In this document: positions 45,098 through 54,506 of the stretch, in pieces
How positions within the stretch are numbered: position 1 is the stretch's first letter
Layout of the letters: each line of letters begins with the position of its first letter
Source: Xylophilus sp.
GTDB taxonomy: Bacteria; Pseudomonadota; Gammaproteobacteria; Burkholderiales; Burkholderiaceae_C
Assembly (NCBI GenBank): GCA_009914555.1
Contig: WNDY01000002.1
Span: 62,001-126,000 of the forward strand
Length of the DNA stretch: 64,000 bases
Direction of reading: 5' to 3'
Notes under the pieces: model-generated
What the model was told of the DNA's origin: nothing
What the model saw: only the letters and a program-made list of their open reading frames with translations
The model's database searches: none
Program-made: the position numbers and the translations under genes

Positions 45098-46428
45098 TGG
45101 CGATGAAGGCCGCTGCGTTACGCCGCTGGGGCTGGGTGCACCGCTGGAGCAGCCTGGCTTGCACGCTGTTCCTGCTGCTGCTGTGCATCACCGGCCTGCC
45201 GCTGGTCTTCCACGACGAGATCGACGACTGGCTGGGCTACGGCGTGCGCAGCCACGACGCCACCGCCGCACCGCTGCCCACCGACGCGATCGTCGCAAAC
45301 GTGCTGGCCGGCCATCCGGGCCTGCACGTGCAGTTCGTGCTGTGGGACGACGATACGCCCGGCGTGGTCGGCCTGGCACTGGGCCGCGCGGCCGATTCGC
45401 CGCCCGGCGAGAACCTCGCCGTCCATGTGGATGCAGCCACCGGCGCGGTGCTGGGCGAAGGCGCCCTCGACCGCGGGCCGATGGGCTTTCTGCTCAAGCT
45501 CCATGGCGAGCTCTTCCTCGGCCCGGCCGGGCCGCTGGCCATCGGGCTGATCGCGCTGCTCTTCGTCGCGGCGCTGGTCTCGGGCGTCGTGGTCTACCTG
45601 CCGTTCGCGCGGCGCATCCGCTTCGGTGAACTGCGCCGCAGCAGCCCGCGCATCCGCCGCCTGGACACGCACAATCTCGTCGGCATGGCCACCCTGGGCT
45701 GGGCCGCGGTGGTCGGCGCCACGGGCCTGGTCAACAGCTGGGGCGACCTGGCAGTGCAGGTCTGGCAGGCGCGCGAGCTCACGCAGATCGCCGCCACCGC
45801 CGCGCCCGCGGACACCGGCCGGCCGGTCACGCTCGACGCAGTACTGGCCACCGCGCGCGCGGCAGCGCCGCAGATGCAGCCCTACTTCATCGCGCTGCCC
45901 GGCTCGGTGCTGACCAGCCGCGCGCACTACGGTGTGTTCCTGCGCGGCGGCACACCGCTCAGCAGGCATCTGCTGCAACCGGTGCTGGTGGACGCGGCCA
46001 CCGGCGCACTGGCCGGCACGCGCCGGCTGCCCTGGTACATGCAGGCGCTGTTCCTGGCACAGCCGCTGCATTTCGGCAACTACGGCGGCTGGCCGCTCAA
46101 GCTGCTGTGGGCCGCGCTCGACCTGGCAACCATCGTAGTGCTGTGGACCGGGCTGCGGCTGTGGCTGGGGCGGCGCCGCGGCACGGCGGCTGCGGCGCCG
46201 CCGGCCCCCGATGCCCCCGCACGCAGCGCACCGCCACGGCGGCACTTCGCCGAGCCGGTCGCGCTGGGCCTGCTGGCCATCGCGGGGCTGGTCGCCTGCC
46301 TCGTCGGCGACGGCTTCCTGCAGGCGGCCGGCATCGTCGCCGTCGCCCTGCCGCTTGCCGCCATCGCCCGCCACGCGCTGCGTGCGCGGCGCAGGGCGAT
46401 CCCTTCCCGAACGCTTCCCACGCCATGA
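45097..46428 (+). CDS. PepSY-associated transmembrane protein, iron-uptake locus 2
   Basis: 443 residues from ATG 45097, overlapping the receptor stop (TGATG). It starts with the family signature WGWVHRWSSLACTLFLLLLC and GLPLVFHDEID. Then come helices with LDTHNLVGMATLGWAAVV and the C-terminal LPWYMQALFLAQPLHFGNYG, shared with the first PepSY protein (LHFGDYGG there). Beyond about 390 it has an extra two-helix piece (VALGLLAIAGLVACLVGDGF) that matches the separate 67-residue protein of locus 1. It is a likely partner of the receptor in iron release. Confidence 0.85.
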   Translation: MAMKAAALRRWGWVHRWSSLACTLFLLLLCITGLPLVFHDEIDDWLGYGVRSHDATAAPLPTDAIVANVLAGHPGLHVQFVLWDDDTPGVVGLALGRAADSPPGENLAVHVDAATGAVLGEGALDRGPMGFLLKLHGELFLGPAGPLAIGLIALLFVAALVSGVVVYLPFARRIRFGELRRSSPRIRRLDTHNLVGMATLGWAAVVGATGLVNSWGDLAVQVWQARELTQIAATAAPADTGRPVTLDAVLATARAAAPQMQPYFIALPGSVLTSRAHYGVFLRGGTPLSRHLLQPVLVDAATGALAGTRRLPWYMQALFLAQPLHFGNYGGWPLKLLWAALDLATIVVLWTGLRLWLGRRRGTAAAAPPAPDAPARSAPPRRHFAEPVALGLLAIAGLVACLVGDGFLQAAGIVAVALPLAAIARHALRARRRAIPSRTLPTP

Positions 46429-47111
46429 CCCTCTCTCCTCTGCTCGATCCCCGCGTCGAGGCGGTGCTGACCCGCCTGCATGCGCAGGACAAACGCCAGC
46501 TGCCGTCGATGGTGCTGCGCTATCTGCCGCGCGTGCTGCTATCGCCCTTCACCCGCCGGTCCGGCGTGGACGTGTCCTCGGCTGCGGACCAGGCCTTCCT
46601 GCGCGACAAGCTGGTGGCGCTGGACCCGGACAAGGGCCGGCTCGCCTACACCTTCTGCCGCGCGCTCGATGCGCGGCGCGTGGTGGAGGTCGGCACTTCG
46701 TTCGGCGTGTCCACGCTCTACCTGGCGGCCGCCATCCGCGACAACGGCGGCGGCCAGGTGATCGGTACCGAGATCGAACCCACCAAGGCCGCGGCAGCCC
46801 GCGCCCACCTGGCCGAAGCCGGGCTCGACGCGCATGCGCAGGTGCGCGAGGGCGATGCGCTCCAAACCCTGCGCCACATCGACGGACCGGTCGACTTCGT
46901 GCTGGTCGACACCTGGATTCCGCTCGCGCTGCCGGCCCTGCAATTGCTGGCGCCGCACCTGCGCAGGGGCGCTGTCGTCATGTGCGACAACGTGCGCCAG
47001 TTCGCGAAGAGCTACCGACCCTACACCGACTATGTGCGCGATCCAGCCAACGGATTCCGCTCGATGCTGTGGCCCACGCTGGGTGGGGTGGAGCTGTCGG
47101 TGCGGGACTGA
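46425..47111 (+). CDS. SAM-dependent O-methyltransferase-like protein
   Basis: 228 residues from ATG 46425, overlapping the PepSY stop (ATGA). SAM-binding motif I is VVEVGTSFGVSTLYLAAAI; an acidic IGTEIEPTKAAAARAHL strand and a VDFVLVDTWI loop follow. The family resembles caffeoyl-CoA-type or class I methyltransferases. The substrate is unknown. Coupling to a TonB-PepSY pair suggests a role with a siderophore or metal chelate, but this is only context. Confidence 0.75.
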   Translation: MTLSPLLDPRVEAVLTRLHAQDKRQLPSMVLRYLPRVLLSPFTRRSGVDVSSAADQAFLRDKLVALDPDKGRLAYTFCRALDARRVVEVGTSFGVSTLYLAAAIRDNGGGQVIGTEIEPTKAAAARAHLAEAGLDAHAQVREGDALQTLRHIDGPVDFVLVDTWIPLALPALQLLAPHLRRGAVVMCDNVRQFAKSYRPYTDYVRDPANGFRSMLWPTLGGVELSVRD

Positions 47112-47326
47112 GGCCAAGAACGGCGTCGGTTCAGCCGACGCGCCGAAAGAAACGGCGCGACTGCGTTCGAAGGCGCGTGCCGCTGGTCTGCCAGGGGCAG
47201 GCCGTCGACCCAGCGGGCGGGAGCGGGTGCACACGGCCCCCGCGATGCCCGGTGGCAGAATGTGCAGCGGCCGCGCAGGCCGCTCGAGGCCGCTCGGCCC
47301 TGACGCCCCCCTGAGGAGTATTCCGG

Positions 47327-48061
47327 ATGGTTCATTTTCTGAAAGACAGGACCGTGCTGGTCGTGGGTGGCAGCTCCGGTATCGGCCGCCGTGTGGCCGA
47401 ACGGGCCGCGGAGGACGGCGCGCGGCTCATCATCGTCGGCCGCAACGCAGACCGGCTGGCCGAGACCGCCGCCGCGCTGGGCGGCAAGGCGCCGTTCGTG
47501 GCGACTATCCAGGTCGATGCCCATGACCATGCCGCGCTGGAGGCCGCATTCCAATCCCTGCCGCCCGTCGATCATGCGGTATCGATGGTGGGCGACGTGA
47601 TGGGCGGCGGCTTTCTCGGCGCGGACCTGGCGGTGATCCGCCACGTGATCGAATCGAAATTCTTCACCAACGTGCGCCTGGCGCAGCTGCTGGCGCCGCA
47701 GCTGCGCGATGGCGGCAGCCTGGTCTTCACCTCCGGCACCGGCGGCCGGGCGCAGGACGCCTGCGCCAGCTACGTGGGCAACCTCGGCATCAACGCGCTG
47801 GTGGAAGGGCTGGCGGTGGAACTGGCGCCGCGCGGGGTGCGGGTCAACGCGGTCAGCCCGACCTGGACGCTCACACCCTTCTGGCGCGACGTACCTGCCG
47901 AACAGATCGCGGCCATCCGCAGCCGGTTCGAAAACACCATTCCGCTGCGCCGGCTGGCCGAGATCGACGAACTGGCCGACGCCTACCTGTTCCTGATGAA
48001 GAACGGCTTCATCACCGGTCAGCATGTGGCGGTCGACGGCGGCATCATGCTGGGCGGCTGA
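47327..48061 (+). CDS. SDR-family oxidoreductase with altered active site
   Basis: 244 residues with GAGGAG upstream at 47313-47318. The NAD(P) motif is VVGGSSGIGRRVAE (GxxxGxG), and the core continues with LVFTSGTGGR and a C-terminal FITGQHVAVDGGIMLGG. The usual YxxxK is YVGNL, so the catalytic Lys is Leu, although the Tyr and Ser are kept. It may have a changed reaction or act as a binding protein. A 215-base gap without a gene separates it from the methyltransferase. Confidence 0.8.
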   Translation: MVHFLKDRTVLVVGGSSGIGRRVAERAAEDGARLIIVGRNADRLAETAAALGGKAPFVATIQVDAHDHAALEAAFQSLPPVDHAVSMVGDVMGGGFLGADLAVIRHVIESKFFTNVRLAQLLAPQLRDGGSLVFTSGTGGRAQDACASYVGNLGINALVEGLAVELAPRGVRVNAVSPTWTLTPFWRDVPAEQIAAIRSRFENTIPLRRLAEIDELADAYLFLMKNGFITGQHVAVDGGIMLGG

Positions 48062-48136
48062 GCGCCCGCCCTGCGCGTGGATGGCCAGCCGCCGGAGGGC
48101 GGAGCTCGGGCGGCTTGGCGCTGGCCGAAGAGCGGC

Positions 48137-49231
48137 TCAGACGTTGAACAGGAAGTTCAGCACGTCACCATCCTTGACGACGTAGTCCTTGCCTTCGGCG
48201 CGCATCCTGCCCGCGTCCTTGGCGCCCTGCTCGCCCCGGTACTGGATGTAGTCGTCGAACGAAATGGTCTGCGCGCGGATGAAGCCGCGCTCGAAGTCGC
48301 CGTGGATCACGCCGGCCGCCTGGGGCGCGGTGTCGCCGACATGGATGGTCCAGGCGCGCACTTCCTTCACGCCGGCGGTGAAGTAGGTCTGCAAGCCCAG
48401 CAGGCGGAAGCCGGCGCGGATCAGGCGGTTGAGGCCCGGCTCGTCCTGGCCCAGCTCGGACAGGAACAGCGCGCGGTCCTCGTCGCCCATCTCGCTGAGG
48501 TCGGCCTCGATCTTGGCGCAGATCGCGACCACCGGGGCGTTCTGGCCGGCCGCGTATTCGGTCAGGCGGTCGAGGAAGGGGTTGTTCTCGAATCCGTCCT
48601 CGGCCACGTTGCCGACGAACATCGCCGGCTTGGCGGTGATCAGGCACAAAGGCTTCAACAGCGGCAGCTCTTCCCTGGTGAACTCCACCGTGCGCACCGG
48701 CTTGCCCTGGTCGAGCGCGGCCTGCGCCTTGGTCAGCACCTGCACCAGCCGGGCGGCTTCCTTGTCGTTGCCGGACTTGGCGGCCTTGGTGTAGCGCTGC
48801 AGCGCCTTCTCGACCGTGGCCAGGTCGGCCAGACAGAGTTCGGTCTGGATGACCTCGATGTCGGAGATCGGGTCGACCTTGCCGGCCACGTGGATCACGT
48901 TCGGGTCCTCGAAGCAGCGCACCACGTTGACGATGGCGTCGGTCTCGCGGATGTGGGCGAGGAACTGGTTGCCCAGGCCCTCGCCCTTGCTCGCGCCGGC
49001 CACGAGCCCCGCGATGTCCACGAATTCGACGATCGCCGGCACGACGCGCTCGGGCTTGACGATCTCGCTCAGCGCATCCAGCCGCGGGTCGGGCACCTCG
49101 ACCACGCCGACGTTCGGCTCGATCGTGCAGAAGGGGTAGTTCTCGGCCGCGATGCCGGCCTTGGTCAGGGCGTTGAAGAGGGTCGACTTGCCGACGTTGG
49201 GCAGGCCGACGATGCCGCATTTGAGGCTCAT
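48137..49231 (-). CDS. ychF: Ribosome-binding ATPase YchF
   Basis: 364 residues, full length. The P-loop is GLPNVGKST, with [16 protein letters not shown] and a C-terminal TGS domain ([33 protein letters not shown]). YchF/OLA1 proteins hydrolyse ATP in preference to GTP, bind ribosomes and affect translation and oxidative stress response. It is monocistronic by context: the SDR gene converges on it, and pgi upstream is 117 bases away. Confidence 0.97.
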   Translation of the reverse strand: MSLKCGIVGLPNVGKSTLFNALTKAGIAAENYPFCTIEPNVGVVEVPDPRLDALSEIVKPERVVPAIVEFVDIAGLVAGASKGEGLGNQFLAHIRETDAIVNVVRCFEDPNVIHVAGKVDPISDIEVIQTELCLADLATVEKALQRYTKAAKSGNDKEAARLVQVLTKAQAALDQGKPVRTVEFTREELPLLKPLCLITAKPAMFVGNVAEDGFENNPFLDRLTEYAAGQNAPVVAICAKIEADLSEMGDEDRALFLSELGQDEPGLNRLIRAGFRLLGLQTYFTAGVKEVRAWTIHVGDTAPQAAGVIHGDFERGFIRAQTISFDDYIQYRGEQGAKDAGRMRAEGKDYVVKDGDVLNFLFNV

Positions 49232-49348
49232 GGGAAGGGTTCCGTCCGGCCGCGGGCAGCGCCCCGGGCCGTGAAAAGAGGTATCAGAGGGGATGAGGGG
49301 ATGGCGCGGATTGTAGAAGGCCGCGCCGCCCTGCCCTGCGGACGGGCC

Positions 49349-50911
49349 TCAGCCCAGCCGCCGCACCAGCGCCGCCGTCGAAGGATCGAGTCCCGCCACG
49401 TCGCCCGACGCCAGCCGCGGCTCGATGTCCTTCGCGAGCACCTTGCCGAGTTCCACACCCCACTGGTCGAAGCTGTTGATGCCCCAGACAGCGCCGCTGG
49501 TGAACACGCGGTGCTCGTAGAGCGCGATCAGCGCGCCGAGGCTCGCCGGCTCCAGCCGCTCCAGCACGAGGAAGCTGCTCGGCCGGTTGCCTGGAAAGTC
49601 CTTGTGCCCGCCGGTGTCCGCCTGGCCCTGCAATAGCGCCTGCGCCTGCGCAATGGCATTGGCCAGCAGCTTCGGCTGGTGGCCGTCGAGCTTGTGGGCC
49701 GCCTCGCGCACCGCGATGAATTCGAGCGGCACCACGTCCGTGCCCTGGTGCAGCTGCTGGAAGAACGCATGCTGTCCGTTCGTGCCCGGCTCGCCCCAGA
49801 CCACCGGCGAGGTGGCGAAGGGCAGCGCGTCGCCGTTGAGGTCCACGCGCTTGCCGTTGCTTTCCATCTCCAGCTGCTGCAGATAGGCCGGCAGCCGGCG
49901 CAGCCCCTGGTGGTAGGGCGCGACGCAGCGGCTGGTGAAGCCGTGGAAGTTGCGGTACCAGACGTCGAGCAGGCCCAGCCTTGCAGGCAGGTTGGATTCG
50001 AGCGGCGCGCTGCGGAAGTGCTCGTCCACCGCATGCGCGCCGGCCAGCAGCTCGCGAAAAGCGCCGGCGCCGATGGCAATCGCGATCGGCAGCCCGATGG
50101 CCGACCAGAGCGAATAGCGGCCGCCCACCCAGTCCCAGAAGCCGAAGGTCGTGGTGATGCCGAAGTCGCGCGCGGCCTCGACGTTGGTGGTCAGCGCTGC
50201 GAAGTGGCGGGCGATGTCGCTGCCGCCCTGCGCCTCGAACCATCGGCGGGCCGAGCGCGCATTGGTCATGGTCTCGGCCGTGGTGAAGGTCTTCGAAGCG
50301 ACGAGGAACAGCGTGTTCCGCGGCCTCAGGCGCCTCAACACACCGGCCAGCTCGTGCCCGTCCACGTTGGAGACGAAGTGCAGCCGCCGGCCCGGCGCCG
50401 CGAAGGCATCCAACGCCAGCGTGGCCATCTGCGGGCCGAGGTCGGAACCGCCGATGCCGATGTTGACCACGTCGGTGATTTCGTGGTCGGCGCGCACCTG
50501 CTCGGCATAGGCCAGCATGGCGTCGAGCGTGGCGTGCACGGCGTCGAGGTCTGCTCGCAGCGCACGGGGTACGGCGGCGTCGCGCGGCGCGCGCAGCAGC
50601 CAGTGCAGAACCTGCCGGTGCTCGGTGCTGTTGATCGGCTCGCCGGCGAACAGCGCGGCGCGGCGGGCGTCGAAGCCGGTCTCGCGCGCCAGCGCGAACA
50701 GCAGGCGCTCGGCGGCGGCGTCGATGCGGTTCTTCGACAGGTCGGCGAAGACGTGCGGGATCTGCTGGCTGAAGTGCGCGACCCGGCCGGCATCGCCGGC
50801 GAGCGCCTCGCGCACGTCGAAGTCGGCCGCACCCTGTGCATGATGCTGCCGAAGCGTGGCCCAGGCGAGGGTCTGGTCGGCGCGGATCGGGAGAGTCGTG
50901 GTCTTCGTCAT
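49349..50911 (-). CDS. pgi: Glucose-6-phosphate isomerase
   Basis: 520 residues. Family signatures are present: VVNIGIGGSDLGPQM, the VASKTFTTAETMTNA signature, GEPGTNGQHAFFQ and NSFDQWGVELGK with the catalytic Lys. It interconverts glucose-6-phosphate and fructose-6-phosphate. The gene lies just after a dispersed repeat element (36 bases before its start) and next to tal, in a local carbon-metabolism cluster with zwf and hexR. Confidence 0.97.
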   Translation of the reverse strand: MTKTTTLPIRADQTLAWATLRQHHAQGAADFDVREALAGDAGRVAHFSQQIPHVFADLSKNRIDAAAERLLFALARETGFDARRAALFAGEPINSTEHRQVLHWLLRAPRDAAVPRALRADLDAVHATLDAMLAYAEQVRADHEITDVVNIGIGGSDLGPQMATLALDAFAAPGRRLHFVSNVDGHELAGVLRRLRPRNTLFLVASKTFTTAETMTNARSARRWFEAQGGSDIARHFAALTTNVEAARDFGITTTFGFWDWVGGRYSLWSAIGLPIAIAIGAGAFRELLAGAHAVDEHFRSAPLESNLPARLGLLDVWYRNFHGFTSRCVAPYHQGLRRLPAYLQQLEMESNGKRVDLNGDALPFATSPVVWGEPGTNGQHAFFQQLHQGTDVVPLEFIAVREAAHKLDGHQPKLLANAIAQAQALLQGQADTGGHKDFPGNRPSSFLVLERLEPASLGALIALYEHRVFTSGAVWGINSFDQWGVELGKVLAKDIEPRLASGDVAGLDPSTAALVRRLG

Positions 50912-50946
50912 GGTGCGGAATCCGTCTGCAGGAAAAGAAAGGTGCG

Positions 50947-51013
50947 CGGTATATACCCCTTCCCGTACATACTACAGTGCCCGGATAAAGGGCGCTGTAG
51001 GCCCATACCCCCT
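50947..51013 (-). repeat. Dispersed GGRGTAT-pair element, copy 5, upstream of pgi
   Basis: On the minus strand two GGGGTAT boxes lie 52 bp apart. Between them is a strong hairpin, CTACAG-C-GCCC with GGGC-A-CTGTAG (about 50973-51001). It fills the whole gap between tal and pgi and is in the same orientation as pgi, so it would be in the 5' leader of pgi if transcribed from tal. Confidence 0.65.
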
Positions 51014-51014
51014 T

Positions 51015-51965
51015 CTAGGCCGCAAGGATCAGCTGGTCGAGCCGGGCCGCGTCGGCGGCGAAGGCGCGGATGCCCTCGGCCAGCTTCTCGGTGGCCATGG
51101 CGTCCTCGTTCAGGGCGTAGCGAAAGGCCGGCTCGTCGTACTGCACGGGCTTCAGGTCCAGCGCGCGGGCGGCCGCGGGATCGAGCGCGCGCTGGACCGG
51201 CGCATCGGCCGCGGCCAGCTGGGCCAGCAGGTCGGGCGAGATGGTCAGCAGGTCGCAGCCGGCGAGCGCCAGGATCTGGCCGGCGTTGCGGAAGCTCGCG
51301 CCCATGACTTCGGTGGCGATGCCGAAGTGCTTGTAGTACGCGTAGATCTGGCGCACCGAGCGCACGCCCGGGTCGTTGGCGCCGGCGTTGGCGGCTTCGT
51401 CCCAGGTCGCGCCGGCAGTCTTCTTGTACCAATCGTAGATGCGGCCGACGAAGGGCGAGATCAGCTGCACCCCGGCCGCGCCGCAGGCCACGGCCTGGGC
51501 GAACGAGAACAGCAGCGTGAGGTTGGTGCGGATGCCGGCGCGCTCCAGGCGCCCGGCGGCGCGGATGCCTTCCCAGGTGGCGGCGATCTTGATGAGCACG
51601 CGCTCGCGCGCGATGCCCTCGGCCTGGTACCAGCCGATGATGCGCTCGGCGCGGGCCACGGTGGCGTCGGTGTCGAACGACAGGCGGGCGTCCACTTCGG
51701 TGGAGACGCGGCCCGGGATGATGGACAGGATCTCGCGGCCGAAGCGCACCAGCAGGCGGTCGACGATGGCATCGAGCGGCTGGCCGCGGTGCCGTTGGAC
51801 CGTCTCGGCCAGCAGCGGAGCATAGTCGGCCTTCTGCACGGCCTTGAGGATGAGCGAGGGGTTGGTGGTCGCGTCCTGCGGCTGGAAGGCGCCGAGCTGG
51901 CGGAAGTCGCCGGTGTCGGCCACCACGGTGGTGAATTGCTTGAGGGCGTCGAGCTGGTTGGGCAT
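51015..51965 (-). CDS. tal: Transaldolase
   Basis: 316 residues from ATG 51965. It contains [12 protein letters not shown] and the Schiff-base lysine in [12 protein letters not shown], then [12 protein letters not shown]. It moves a three-carbon unit between sugar phosphates in the pentose phosphate pathway. It is divergent from zwf, with two HexR-like operators in the shared 143-base region. Confidence 0.97.
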   Translation of the reverse strand: MPNQLDALKQFTTVVADTGDFRQLGAFQPQDATTNPSLILKAVQKADYAPLLAETVQRHRGQPLDAIVDRLLVRFGREILSIIPGRVSTEVDARLSFDTDATVARAERIIGWYQAEGIARERVLIKIAATWEGIRAAGRLERAGIRTNLTLLFSFAQAVACGAAGVQLISPFVGRIYDWYKKTAGATWDEAANAGANDPGVRSVRQIYAYYKHFGIATEVMGASFRNAGQILALAGCDLLTISPDLLAQLAAADAPVQRALDPAAARALDLKPVQYDEPAFRYALNEDAMATEKLAEGIRAFAADAARLDQLILAA

Positions 51966-52011
51966 GGCGTGCGGGAGGAAAACGGAACGCCGGACAGGCG
52001 GCGGCGCACAG

Positions 52012-52062
52012 TGTAGCCCCGAGGTTACATAAAAACGGGGCCATCCATGAAACTCAATTACA
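52012..52062. promoter_or_regulatory. Two HexR-like operators between tal and zwf
   Basis: TGTAGCCCCGAGGTTACA at 52012-52029 is a near-palindrome with TGTA/TACA ends. TGAAACTCAATTACA at 52048-52062 matches 12 of 15 positions of the HexR consensus TGTAATTAAATTACA as I know it from gammaproteobacteria. Both lie in the shared tal/zwf promoter region, and hexR itself is the second gene of the zwf operon. Confidence 0.6.
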
Positions 52063-52108
52063 GTCGCACACATCGGCCCGCAGCGGCATCCACCCCCACG
52101 ACGCATCC

Positions 52109-53578
52109 ATGAGTTTCGACCTCGTTCTCTTCGGCGGCACCGGCGACCTCGCATGGCGCAAGCTGATGCCCGCCCTGTTCCAAGCCTTCCGCCACGGCTC
52201 GCTGCCCGAGGGCGGGCGCATCATCGGCGTGGCCCGCGACGACCTCGGCGACGACGCCTACCGCGCGCTGATCCAGGAGCGCTTCGAAGGCGTCGAAGGC
52301 GCCAAGCGGCCCAATGCGGAGGAATTCGCCCGCTTCGCCGCGCTGCTGCACTTCGTGCGCATGGACCTGTCCAAACCCGAGGACTACGCCCGCCTGGCGA
52401 AGGCGCTGGCCGAGCGCGATGCCGACACCGTCGTGCTCTACCTCGCGACCGCGCCGGGGCTGTTCACCACCGCCTGCGAGCAGCTCGCCGCCGCCGGGCT
52501 GAACACGCCCAGGACCCGCGTGGTGCTGGAGAAGCCGCTCGGTCACGACCTCGAATCCAACCGCGCGATCAACGCGACGGTGCGCCGCGCGTTCGACGAG
52601 CGCCAGATCTTCCGCATCGACCACTACCTCGGCAAGCCGTCGGTGCAGAACCTGTTCGCGCTGCGCTTCGGCAACGCCCTCTTCGAGCCGCTGTGGCGGC
52701 GCGAGCACATCGCCAACATCCAGATCACGATCGCCGAGGACCTCGGCGTGGAAAAGCGCGGCGCCTTCTACGAGACCACCGGCGCACTGCGCGACATGGT
52801 GCAGAACCACGCGCTGCAGCTGCTGTGCGCGGTGGCGATGGAGCCGCCGATCGACGCCGGCGCCGACGCGATCCGCGACGAGAAGCTCAAGGTGCTGCGG
52901 TCGCTCAAGCGCTGGACGCCCGAGGCCCTGTCGCAGCACGTGGTGCGCGGCCAGTACACCGCCGGCAGCGCGGCCGGCCACCGCGTGCCGGGCTACCGCG
53001 ACGAGTCCGGCGTGGACGCGCGCAGCACGACCGAGACCTTCGTCGCGCTGCGCGCCGAGATCGCCAACTGGCGCTGGGCCGGCGTGCCGTTCTACATCCG
53101 CACCGGCAAGCGGCTGGCCGCGCGCGACGCGCACATCGTCGTCAATTTCCAGCCCACGCCGCATGCGATCTTCCGCACGCCGGTCGGCGCCGGCAACAAG
53201 CTGGTCATCAACCTGCAGCCGCGCGACGGGCTGGAGCTGCACCTGCTGGCCGAGGGCCAGACCGCGCGCGACGAGGCCCGGCGCGGCGCCGCGCAGACGC
53301 TGGCGCCGGTGCAGCTCGACCTCGACTTCGACAAGCGCTTCGGCTCCGAGCGCGTGGGCGCCTACGAGCGGCTGCTGCTCGACGTGATCGCCGGGCGGCT
53401 CAACCTCTTCGTGCGCAGCGACGAGCAGGAAGAAGCCTGGCGCTGGATGCAGCCGGTGCTGGAGCACTGGCGCGGCGACGCGCAGGGCCCGCGCCCTTAT
53501 GCTGCGGGCACCTGGGGGCCGAGCGCCGCGAGCGCGATGATCGCGCGCGACGGCTTCGCCTGGGCAGAGGAAGCCTGA
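52109..53578 (+). CDS. zwf: Glucose-6-phosphate 1-dehydrogenase
   Basis: 489 residues. The coenzyme site is [20 protein letters not shown], the substrate site is [13 protein letters not shown], and the C-terminal domain is complete. It oxidises glucose-6-phosphate to 6-phosphogluconolactone with NADP, feeding the pentose phosphate and Entner-Doudoroff pathways. It is eight bases before hexR, so the two form an operon under likely HexR self-control. Confidence 0.98.
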   Translation: MSFDLVLFGGTGDLAWRKLMPALFQAFRHGSLPEGGRIIGVARDDLGDDAYRALIQERFEGVEGAKRPNAEEFARFAALLHFVRMDLSKPEDYARLAKALAERDADTVVLYLATAPGLFTTACEQLAAAGLNTPRTRVVLEKPLGHDLESNRAINATVRRAFDERQIFRIDHYLGKPSVQNLFALRFGNALFEPLWRREHIANIQITIAEDLGVEKRGAFYETTGALRDMVQNHALQLLCAVAMEPPIDAGADAIRDEKLKVLRSLKRWTPEALSQHVVRGQYTAGSAAGHRVPGYRDESGVDARSTTETFVALRAEIANWRWAGVPFYIRTGKRLAARDAHIVVNFQPTPHAIFRTPVGAGNKLVINLQPRDGLELHLLAEGQTARDEARRGAAQTLAPVQLDLDFDKRFGSERVGAYERLLLDVIAGRLNLFVRSDEQEEAWRWMQPVLEHWRGDAQGPRPYAAGTWGPSAASAMIARDGFAWAEEA

Positions 53579-53586
53579 GCGGGACC

Positions 53587-54438
53587 ATGCTCGACCGCAT
53601 CAGGGCTTCGCTGCCTTCCCTGGCGCCGGCCGAGCAGCGCGTCGCCCAGCTCGTGCTGGCCGATGCGCGCGCCTTCTCGCAGCTGCCGGTGGCCGAGCTG
53701 GCGCTGCGCGCGGGCGTGAGCAAGCCGACCGTCGTGCGCTTTTGCCGCAGCATGGGCTACGAGGGCCTGTCGGATTTCAAACTCAAGCTGGCCGGCAGCG
53801 CGAGCGTGGGCGAAGGCGTGCCCTACGTGCACCGCAGCGTCGGCGCCGGCGACAGCAGCGCCGACGTGCTGGTCAAGGTGGTCGACAACACCGTCGCCGC
53901 CTTCCTCAAGTACCGCAACGACGCCAGCAGCGCGCCGCTGGAGCGTGCGGCCGCCGCGCTCGCCGCCACCTACGAGACCCGGCGGCGCATCGAGTTCTAC
54001 GGCGTCGGCAACTCCGGCATCGTGGCGCAGGACGCGCAGCACAAGTTCTTCCGCCTGGGCGTCACCTCCATCGCCTACGGCGACAGCCACACCCAGGTGA
54101 TGAGCGCCTCGCTGCTCGGCCCGGGCGACTGCGTGGTCGCCATCTCCAACTCGGGCCGCACCCGCGACCTGATGGAGGCGGTGGCCCTCGCCCGCAGGAA
54201 CGGCGCGACCACCATCGTCCTCACCGCCAGCGGCTCGCCGCTGGCCCAGGCCGGCCACATCCACCTGGCGGCCGACCATCCCGAGAGCTACGACCGCTAC
54301 AGCCCCATGGTCTCGCGCCTGCTGCACCTGCTGGTCATCGACGTGCTGGCCACCTGCGTGGCCCTGCGCATCGGCAGCGCGCTGCAGCCGCAGCTGGAAG
54401 CCATCAAGCGCAATTTGCGCAGCAAGCGCGATGCATGA
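53587..54438 (+). CDS. hexR: HexR-type RpiR-family transcriptional regulator
   Basis: 283 residues from ATG 53587. The N-terminal RpiR HTH (about 1-77; LALRAGVSKPTVVRFCRSMG) is followed by a SIS domain (about 125-260; IEFYGVGNSGIVAQDAQHKF; AISNSGRTRDLMEA) that binds sugar phosphates. HexR represses zwf and other central carbon genes until 2-keto-3-deoxy-6-phosphogluconate binds. Location behind zwf supports the name. Confidence 0.92.
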   Translation: MLDRIRASLPSLAPAEQRVAQLVLADARAFSQLPVAELALRAGVSKPTVVRFCRSMGYEGLSDFKLKLAGSASVGEGVPYVHRSVGAGDSSADVLVKVVDNTVAAFLKYRNDASSAPLERAAAALAATYETRRRIEFYGVGNSGIVAQDAQHKFFRLGVTSIAYGDSHTQVMSASLLGPGDCVVAISNSGRTRDLMEAVALARRNGATTIVLTASGSPLAQAGHIHLAADHPESYDRYSPMVSRLLHLLVIDVLATCVALRIGSALQPQLEAIKRNLRSKRDA

Positions 54439-54440
54439 CC

Positions 54441-54503
54441 GTGGAGTATGGCCCCAGAGCGCCCAGACAGTGCGCGCTACACACCCTATGATGGGGGAGT
54501 ATC
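54441..54503 (+). repeat. Dispersed GGRGTAT-pair element, copy 6
   Basis: GGAGTAT boxes lie exactly 53 bp apart on the plus strand, around an AGAGCGCCC/GTGCGCGCT centre. It begins two bases after the hexR stop and ends just before the stop of the convergent flavin oxidoreductase gene. Confidence 0.65.
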
Positions 54504-54506
54504 TGC

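Noticed and set aside
47311..47325. GAGGAGTATTCC before the SDR gene as a further copy of the dispersed element
   Set aside because: No second box 53 bp away on either side; it is simply the ribosome-binding site.
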